Both the position numbers and the translations under genes were made by a program. 64,000 nucleotides of DNA from contig NC_087105.1 in the NCBI RefSeq assembly GCF_963855985.1, forward strand, positions 8,372,501 through 8,436,500, given 5' to 3'. This document shows positions 56,837-64,000 of the stretch, one piece after another; positions within the stretch are counted from its first letter, which is position 1; each line of letters starts with the position of its first letter. This DNA is from Ostrinia nubilalis. Its lineage: Eukaryota; Arthropoda; Insecta; Lepidoptera; Crambidae. Below the pieces are notes generated by a model that was not told the origin of the DNA, searched no databases, and saw nothing but the letters and a program-made list of their open reading frames with translations.

Positions 56837-58215
56837 TCACACATTAGCAGAAAAAGACGCCCTCTGCCTTTCTCAATTCGTCACAATAGCACACAGCTTG
56901 TCGTGTAACATTGTCCGCGCGCTTCCACTCCGCTGCCGCTGCTGCCCTTTGACTCTGTTAGGTACACACCCGCCCCACACTCTTACGGCTCGCTGCGTAC
57001 CTCTGATGCGTCATTCATTGTAGATACTTCAATCAAAATAACCGAAGCTACATTTTTCTTTCAGTAAAGTGCCAATATTCGGGTTATTTTAGAGTGCAAG
57101 AAAACACTTGACAATCTGTAACATTCCGTAGGTATAACAGTCACAAGATGTATTTAAGGCGGCTACCTAGATTTAAAGCGCTCTAATCACGCATTAGCAG
57201 TACCTAAAAGACGCCCTCTGCCTTTCTCAGTTCGTCACTATAGTACACAGCTTGTCGTGTAACATTGTCCGCGCGCTTCCACTCCGCTGCCGCTGTTGCC
57301 CTTTGACTCTGCTAAGTGCGCACCCGCCCCACACTCTTACGACTCGCTGCGTACCTCTGATGCGTCATTCATTGTAGATACTTCAGTCTAAATCGCCGAA
57401 TCTAAGTACATTTTTTTGTCAGTAAAGTGCCAATATTCGGCCAACTTTTGAGTGTAAGAAAACAAAAGAGGAATCGATAACATTCTGTAGCTACAATCGT
57501 CACAAGATGTTGTTAGGTATAAGAGCGCTTTCACATATAGGCGTATTTGTCGCGCGACTGTAGCGCTTCTAAATCGCGGTGCAGTAGCGCGACTCGTATC
57601 CATTCATATTTATGTAGCGCTGCAGCTGCGCTATATGTGAAAGCGCTCTAATAGTCACAAAATGTTTTTAATTCAGCTGCTTAGATAATCACTCATTAGC
57701 AGTAAAAGACGCGCTCTGCCTTTTCGCAGTTCGTCACTATAGTACACATTGTCCGCGCGCTTCCACTCCGCTGTCGGTCCTGCCCTTTGACTCTGCTAAG
57801 TGCGCACCCGCCTTACACTCTTACGGCTCGCTGCATACCTCTGATGCGTCATTCATTGTAGATACTTCAATCAAAGTAACCGAAGCTACATTTTTCTTTC
57901 AGTAAAGTGCCAATATTCGGGTTATTTTAGAGTGCAAGAAAACACTTGACAATCTGTAACATTCCGTAGGTATAACAGTCACAAGATGTATTTAAGGCGG
58001 CTACCTAGATTTAAAGCGCTCTAATCACGCATTAGCAGTACCTAAAAGACGCCCTCTGCCTTTCTCAGTTCGTCACAATAGTACACAGCTTGTCGTGTAA
58101 CATTGTCCGCGTGCTTCCACTCCGCTGCCGCTGCTGCCCTTTGACTCTGCTAAGTGCGCACCCGCCCCACACTCTTACGGCTCGCTGCGTACCTCTGATG
58201 CCGATTGTTGGCGCT
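56837..58215 (+). repeat. Four-copy satellite-like tandem array, ~340-350 bp unit
   Basis: Unit starts (tca-c-attagcag) at 56837, 57187, 57689 and 58025. Each contains gacgccctctgcctttctca, cttccactccgctgccgctg, ctgcgtacctctgatgcgtc and agtaaagtgccaatattcgg. The second unit is lengthened by a MITE (57523-57648) and the last is partial. No coding. Confidence 0.9.
57523..57648. mobile_element. Harbinger-like MITE 'GAGCGCTTTCACA', copy 2, inside the array
   Basis: gagcgctttcacatataggc and its complement (gctatatgtgaaagcgctc) are TIRs, with TAA at 57520-57522 and 57649-57651. Same family as 47335. Confidence 0.8.
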
Positions 58216-59482
58216 TCAATTAGAACTAGTGTTTTGAACGTGCAGCTATTCCTGGCACTGATATTGTTCTATGGGTGATATGAAACGTGAATACAGCGTT
58301 CCATTTATAGAGACAAATTGGCGAGACTGAGCGAGAATTCACCGAATATCTACGCATTCGAGCAGTAATTGCTTTGAAATTAATTTTACTATTAATGAGT
58401 ATTTAGATATCATAATCATCATAATTAATGCAGTGATTTCAAGATAAATGCTATTTTAGTACTATGTGTTGCCACAGTGTTAAAACTATCCATTTCCGTT
58501 TTTGCTCTTGCTGTCATCAAATGGTGATTCTTTGTGATAGTACGAGACGACATGACCGGCAATGGGTAGTTAACACTGTTGCCGATAGTAGGTACCTACA
58601 TATTCTAGCTTGAAATGGACGAATATTCCATTTTTAGTTGATGTCATTTTTAACGCAATTTTTCAGCGACAACATCTACTAGATTTGCACGTGTTCTAAA
58701 GGTACATGCAGCTTCACAACTGACAATATGGCAATGGTCCAAATTTAAGCTAACTTTTAGATATTACGCTCATCATCAGAAACTCAGAGCTTCATATTTG
58801 TGTAACAAAACTGGAGCTAAAACAAACACTGCCGCTAGTGTGTAGTTTGTGAAACTAGTGTTCAACCCGACGAGGCCCGAGTTAGGGCTGCTACAGACCG
58901 ATCTAAGGAGAGCACTAGACCTTGATCGCTATTTCTAATAACTAAAAGTCAGCAAATAATAACTACATAATATCATAGGAAAAGTAGGTATATAAACAAA
59001 TCAGTAAAAACATGACGATTCTAAAATGTTAAGTACCTACTGCAATCTAGACCAAACTCGGCAACCCAGCGACATGAGTCCTGTAGCATGTCAGTGGACT
59101 TGGTTTGTAGAGTCCTTACAGATAACAGCACATCAATGGTACTGTGACATCTTGAGTTTATGAAAGGTACGACTTAACAACAAACGTACTGACTTAACGC
59201 CAAAAAAATATCTTATATTTTGTGATGTGTCCCAATAATCCTTCCTGATCCTCCCTCATCGGGACAGCCCTGCCAGCAACATAAATGAGATGCAACGGGC
59301 CCGGTGAAGGGACATTGTTTTAAGTCAAACCTATTCTGTTGTTCTCTGTAAAGTTCACTTTTAATTTCGGTGCGAGCTCCGGTTCACACCGAGCTTACAT
59401 GGCGAGAGCCGCGGTTCTAATTATAATTATCAGATATCGGATAAAGTTTGATAATATCCACGTATTACCAAACTTGCTAAGA
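58216..59482. other. Non-coding stretch
   Basis: No supported feature. Confidence 0.4.
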
Positions 59483-59640
59483 ACTAGCGGCCTTCGTTCG
59501 CGTGGATCCCGTTTTACCCTCTTAGGGTGGAGTTTCGTAAAATCTGTTGTTAGTGGATGCACGGATGTCTACACACTAAGGAACGTACCTTGCTACCTGC
59601 CAAATTTCAAGTTTTAAGGTGTAACTAGTTTCTGAGATTT
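59483..59640 (-). repeat. 'aatctgtagagaggtcaa' repeat, diverged 3'-end fragment
   Basis: actagcggccttcgttcgcg and gtggatcccgttttaccctc match the start of the reverse copy at 27930, so it lies in the same minus orientation; the rest is diverged. Confidence 0.5.
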
Positions 59641-60188
59641 TGTGATTAATCAGTGAGTGGTATATTTTGGTACAGGCACATTTCTAGCAGTAAACTAAGA
59701 TTTTCTTAATATTAGAAAGTTTAAAGTAAAATATTGTGACCATGGATGGATGGTACTTTACTACGCAAAAACTTCTGTATCAGATTTTGAAGAGATTTTA
59801 CTTAGAATGGCTTATAAGTTGTCTATCAGAATAGCACATCAGTCCTTATTGATCTTTAAACTTATCAAAATCCACGTGAACAAAGTCGTGGATAGAAGCT
59901 AATTTCCTAACTTAATAAAACTCTTGAACGATTGAATCTGCACTGTGACATTTTCTTAAGAAGCTGTAATCTACATATAAGATTACCATTTTTACAACCG
60001 GTAACCTTGTAAGTAAACCAATACCACGCATGTCACGTCACGTTCACGTCACGACTCCATAATAAGATAATGTTGTCAACAAGCCGAAATATTGTCATGT
60101 GAGCCCTGCCTACAGACGCCTCGGAAATGACCCGGCTTGGCTTTGAATACGAATGTATTGTCCACTCACACCCTCACTTACTGTGATA
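59641..60188. other. Non-coding stretch
   Basis: No supported feature. Confidence 0.4.
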
Positions 60189-61067
60189 TACAGGGTGGTT
60201 GAGGTGTTCTATAGACATAATTTATCTTAAGGACTTGTAACGTTTTAGCACTAAGATATAGATGAAAATACAGGGTATTGTCGATTTTCTACAGAATCGA
60301 TACGTTACGAAAAAAAGCATTTGTAAATTCGTCTTTATTACTTTCAGTACAAGGAATTTTGTAAAGTGTGACGAATCGACTTTGTGGCAAATCGACAGTA
60401 ACCCGATATTCTCTTTATTGGACACCTCACAAAACTGACAAATAAAATAAATACAAGTTCAAGACGACCTTATATGCAGTCTTATTGCTAGATAGTGATT
60501 TAATATTCATGTTCATACAAATCAACTTTCTAGGTACTGTCAATTTTGAAATACTACAGAATACCGCTGAAACAAAAAAGCCTTTTGCTTCTGTGAAAAT
60601 CATATTTATATTTAACTGGAAAAAGAACCTAACATCTTATTTCGATGTGGAGAAGAAGACTTCCTCGTATTCTTGTTAGTAGTAATCATGACTTTGATGT
60701 CGTGCCTCTCTCGCTTATTGCAGTGGGGAGTACTGAGTGAGAGATGCACTACTAGGAATAAGTGAGAGCGCTCAGTGAAATCACTTAATATTCGGAGTTT
60801 CCTTGCGTGATCGAATCAGAATGAGGAGATCCGCAGGAAAACCAAAGTGATCGATATAGCCCGTAGAATTGCTAAATAAAGTGGGCACATAGCTCGTAGA
60901 GCTGATGGCTGTTGAAGCAGAAAAGTTCTCGAGTGGCGACTACGGGCCGGAAGACGTAGCGTGGGGACCTAGACGTAGGTGAACACTTAATATGTACTTA
61001 ATTAGTCTTGTATTGTAGCACTCTTTATTAACATAAATGTTTAGAATGATATCCAGACCACCCTGTA
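60189..61067. mobile_element. Candidate TACAGGGTGGT TIR element
   Basis: tacagggtggt at 60189 and accaccctgta ending 61067 are perfect 11-bp inverted ends with TA-type context. An RTE fragment lies inside (60886-60980). No transposase. The ends could also be from two separate truncated copies. Confidence 0.45.
60886..60980 (+). pseudogene. RTE-type C-terminal fragment
   Basis: gtgggcacatagctcgtaga, gcagaaaagttctcgagtgg and ccggaagacgtagcgtgggg match 345-435 of the copy at 308-589. No tail. Confidence 0.6.
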
Positions 61068-61303
61068 TTCCGTTCACACAAAGCTGTTATAGAAATGAAT
61101 GTGCTGTCTGAATTATTCACCTGCATTTACGTCCCACGTTAAAATGTTATGTTTAACGGCAGTAATTAAATGAGAGGGGTTAATTTTCAAATGGACTTTT
61201 AGTTCAGTGACATAAATAACTTATACCCCGCGAATTTATTACCGTATGGTGCATTGGTGATGTATTTCGTAAATTAAATGTACTAGATACACGAATGCAG
61301 TTT

Positions 61304-61354
61304 GTTTATCTTCGTTTTTTGTAGACTACCTGTCTACAAAAAACGAAGATAAAC
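61304..61354. repeat. Perfect 23-bp hairpin
   Basis: gtttatcttcgttttttgta (plus gac) pairs exactly with its complement; loop tacct at 61327-61331. Immediately followed by a 22-bp tandem repeat. Confidence 0.9.
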
Positions 61355-61358
61355 GATT

Positions 61359-61438
61359 TTTTCAGAATTACAACCGCCTATTCTCAGAATTACAACCGCC
61401 TATTTTCAGAATTACAACCGCCTATTCTCAGAATTACT
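61359..61438 (+). repeat. 22-bp tandem repeat, ~3.6 units
   Basis: Unit tt(c/t)tcagaattacaaccgc-cta at 61359, 61381, 61403 and a partial at 61425. Units are near identical. Confidence 0.9.
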
Positions 61439-62609
61439 GAATTTTGTAGTAAGAATATCTTTTGGTTGGTTATTGGGACTATTTTTTCACCAGCTGTATA
61501 GACAACCATACAAATATGGGATTTTCATTTTCAGTTACTTACTTCTATACTGATAGTAAAGCTGGAAAAATATCCATACAATTTTACTGGTAATAAATAA
61601 CAAAGGGTAGTAATTTTAAGAATAGGCCCCTGAAAATTGTACTTCTCCCATTATCAGGCCGAGTAACTCCAACAATTTCCTTTTTTTTTTCAACCTAAAA
61701 CAGTAATGTTGAAAACGTTTCAGTTTGCTGCTATGCAACACCAAGCGAAATTATAGTGTCACGGTGTATGGACGCATGTCGAAAATATTTTCCAACATTT
61801 TATAGATGGGAGCACGGTGGGACGGCCCAGAGGCAAACGTATTGTATAAGCCAATCTGACATCAGTTAAATGTAGCTTTGTCATCTTTCTACTGCTGTTT
61901 ATCAAGTAAAGCTGCCTAACTGGGAGCACTGTTATTATTGTATGAAAAAATCTGTGAATTTTGACGGTGCTTCTTACGTTTTTCTACTCAGCAATGGGAC
62001 ACTTAAAGAACGAAGCACACTTACTATTTAAAAGGCTTACCTACAACCTCATTTACTTTTTAAATATCCGACTGTCGTAATTTCACGTATCTGGTACACT
62101 TTGGTGTAAAACAACAAACTTATCCGAAATTTCAAGCACAGTATATTACAGATACAGCACCGGTTAAACCCATTGTTGTTCGCAAAATCCAAAATCTTTA
62201 GCGTCCTCAGTTTACAAAGCGTTTTAATTTGTTACAATAATTTCTTTTCGTGTCATAAAATTTTGCAGTGGAAGCGAGTCACCAACAAAAGAATGAGTAA
62301 TGACTGTCCTGAACAAAGTTGAAAATTTCGAGAAACTTCCTCGCTCACTACAAGGGCGCCGTTATCTCGTGATTTGTGATTTCGCTTCCGTTGCTCCGTT
62401 ACTTTATACCTCACAGGTATGAGCAGAAACTCGCGAAATTACTGGAACTTGCTAGATATTCGATTAGCGATAGAGCTCGCATATGAAACTAGTTTGTGGC
62501 GAGACATTTTGCAGATGCAGTTGACAATGAAATAAACTGGAATACGCTTTCGTAATTACCACTTGTTTGATTAAAACGTAAGTAAGAGAACGTAACTTTT
62601 AATTAAAGC
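61439..62609. other. Non-coding stretch
   Basis: No supported feature. Confidence 0.4.
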
Positions 62610-62785
62610 TAAATACGGCAAGCGTAGCGTAGGACGTCCAAGGTGGACAGACGACCTCATAAAGGTCGTCATAGCAGGAAGGCGCTGGATGCGGGCCACT
62701 ACAAACCAACCAATCTGGAGATCATTGGCGGATAATGTCAGCAGTGGACGTCCTGTAGCTAAAATGATGATGATGATGATGATTA
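62610..62785 (+). pseudogene. RTE-type 3' end, (GAT)n tail
   Basis: Reads GRPRWTDDLIKVVIAGRRWM, then TNQPIWRSLA and a (GATGAT)n tail. About 45 codons remain. Confidence 0.75.
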
Positions 62786-63379
62786 ATTACCACAGTCACA
62801 AAAAAGGGTAACTGACACCTACTACATATATGACAGGAATATGTACCTATATCAAGTATTTCAAAATCATAAATCGACTAATTTTCATTACAATGACTAA
62901 TCGCACCTATAATTTAGCAAAAAAATACCTAATCCAAAGAAAAGGTCTTCGGCTACTCCGCCCGCTCTTAAATTAAATTACCATGGTTTTACTTAATCAA
63001 GGGTATACGGTTATACTCAATTATGGTTCTTGTCACGAGTATTTTTTCGCCCCAAAATGACCTTCAAATGAAATAAAAAGCATGACTAATGAAGCTAGAT
63101 TAGCAGAGGCTCTTTCTTGGGAGCTTTATCATACTTTTCGGGAAACAACAGAGGGATCCCAGTCGACAGCTCATCTATTACATTCCTCCAGCGAAGTACA
63201 GATGCTAATGTAGACCTATTTTCATAGAACAACTTAATCTACTTAGTCAGTTCTTGTAGCCCAGTGGGACTATTTATCACTCTGTCAAGTGTTGTCTAAG
63301 GAACGCCCTCAGTCACTCTTTTTTCATCAGATAGATTATGTTACACATAGGTCTGCTATAATGGGAGCCACAGCAGTAT
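62786..63379. other. Non-coding stretch
   Basis: No supported feature. Confidence 0.4.
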
Positions 63380-63460
63380 AAACAAAATAAATACAAATGA
63401 GTAGGTCATATACGCCAATACGTATGCGGCGCGCACGCACACCCTGACAAAATTTAGCGT
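63380..63460 (+). repeat. Second copy of the 48388 CpG-rich segment, with internal deletion
   Basis: aaatacaaatgagtaggtca is followed directly by tacgccaatacgtatgcggc and ctgacaaaatttagcg. Confidence 0.6.
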
Positions 63461-63737
63461 GGACACAGAATAAGTAATAGTACAGGTACAGAAGGATTAC
63501 TCCGCAAGACGATTTAAATAAATGCGAGTCTTGCTACGACGCGATACAGTGGAATTCAGCTCGCACAGCACTACGTACCTACAATTTTATTCACCTACAA
63601 GTTTTGTCTCTTTCTATCGCGTGCCTCTGAACTCTTCTTACGCTGTTAGGGTTGCTGTCTAGTAGTGTCTAGTAAAAAAATATTTAATCTACTTATTTGT
63701 AATGAGGTACGTATGTAGGTAAGTACGCATTCATTAT

Positions 63738-63803
63738 GGAAAACCTTGGGAGTGGCCTTAGTCCAGCAGTGGACGTCATTTTTGGCTGAAACGAACGAAC
63801 GCA
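63738..63803 (+). pseudogene. RTE-type 3' tip, (GAAC)n tail
   Basis: atggaaaaccttgggagtgg, then ccagcagtggacgtcatttt and a gaaacgaacgaacg tail. Only the last ~15 codons remain. Confidence 0.65.
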
Positions 63804-64000
63804 TTCTGAGCAGTAGTCATGGTAGGTTAGGTTCCTATACTATCCTAAGAATTATTGATTACCTACATGGCCAACATACCTTTCAGCATCTTTGGGAAGC
63901 GAAAAAAAAGATAAATCCGGTAGATTTCTTTTCGAATTTACAATTATAACACCCGAACGCCGCACAATAATATTTCTTTCTCTTTATGTCCATTTTTAAA

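Noticed and set aside
61359..61438. CRISPR-like array
   Set aside because: Direct tandem units with no spacers, in an animal genome.

Overview
The window looks like intergenic or intronic DNA from a moth or butterfly (Lepidoptera). It is AT-rich with no convincing host protein gene. It is dense in repeats known from lepidopteran genomes: RTE-type retrotransposon 3' ends with (GATGAT)n or (GAAC)n tails, the 'cccgcggcttcgcccgcg' tail family, a tRNA-derived SINE with A and B boxes, a Bm1-like SINE 3' end, and many small inverted-repeat elements. Species cannot be named from this alone.

Layout. 1-6.5 kb: RTE remnants, a local direct duplication, a perfect hairpin and a TIR MITE. 6.58-10.25 kb: a complete-ended but gutted LTR retrotransposon with two 318-bp LTRs and a 4-bp target duplication. 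It has a Gag-like ORF and a protease fragment but no reverse transcriptase, and carries an 87-bp minisatellite bearing octamer motifs. 10.3-18.7 kb: RTE tails, nested Harbinger-like MITEs and a hAT-like element with an 8-bp target duplication. 18.76-21.03 kb: a TIR element with a scattered GAATTGAG motif, interrupted by a decayed RTE reverse transcriptase. 24.8-27.3 kb: a decayed multi-exon transposase-like gene (HTH plus DDE_Tnp_4-like core) preceded by repeated CxxC modules, each split by a phase-0 intron. 27.5-30 kb: an inverted repeat pair and a second motif-rich TIR element (TTTTCGTCCA/TGGACGAAAA). 30.8-33.6 kb: a 2.8-kb palindrome holding a second palindrome.

35.87-43.78 kb: a BEL/Pao LTR retrotransposon with identical 175-bp LTR cores but a heavily rearranged interior. 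Its Gag start appears inverted, Gag is broken by a 164-bp-arm foldback plus about 0.77 kb of other sequence, the reverse transcriptase is split by a 2.4-kb hAT-like element that itself carries two pieces of non-LTR retrotransposon, and most of RNase H and integrase is deleted. 44.1-47.1 kb: an old tandem duplication whose copies have gained a SINE and different MITEs. 47.3-64 kb: more MITEs, RTE tails, a four-copy satellite of about 340 bp at 56.8-58.2 kb, and a hairpin next to a 22-bp tandem repeat at 61.3 kb.

No operon-like cooperation is visible. The relationships are nesting and turnover of mobile DNA. The observations most worth following are the split zinc-module transposase gene, the three TIR elements with their own iterated short motifs, and the nested palindromes and nested insertions.
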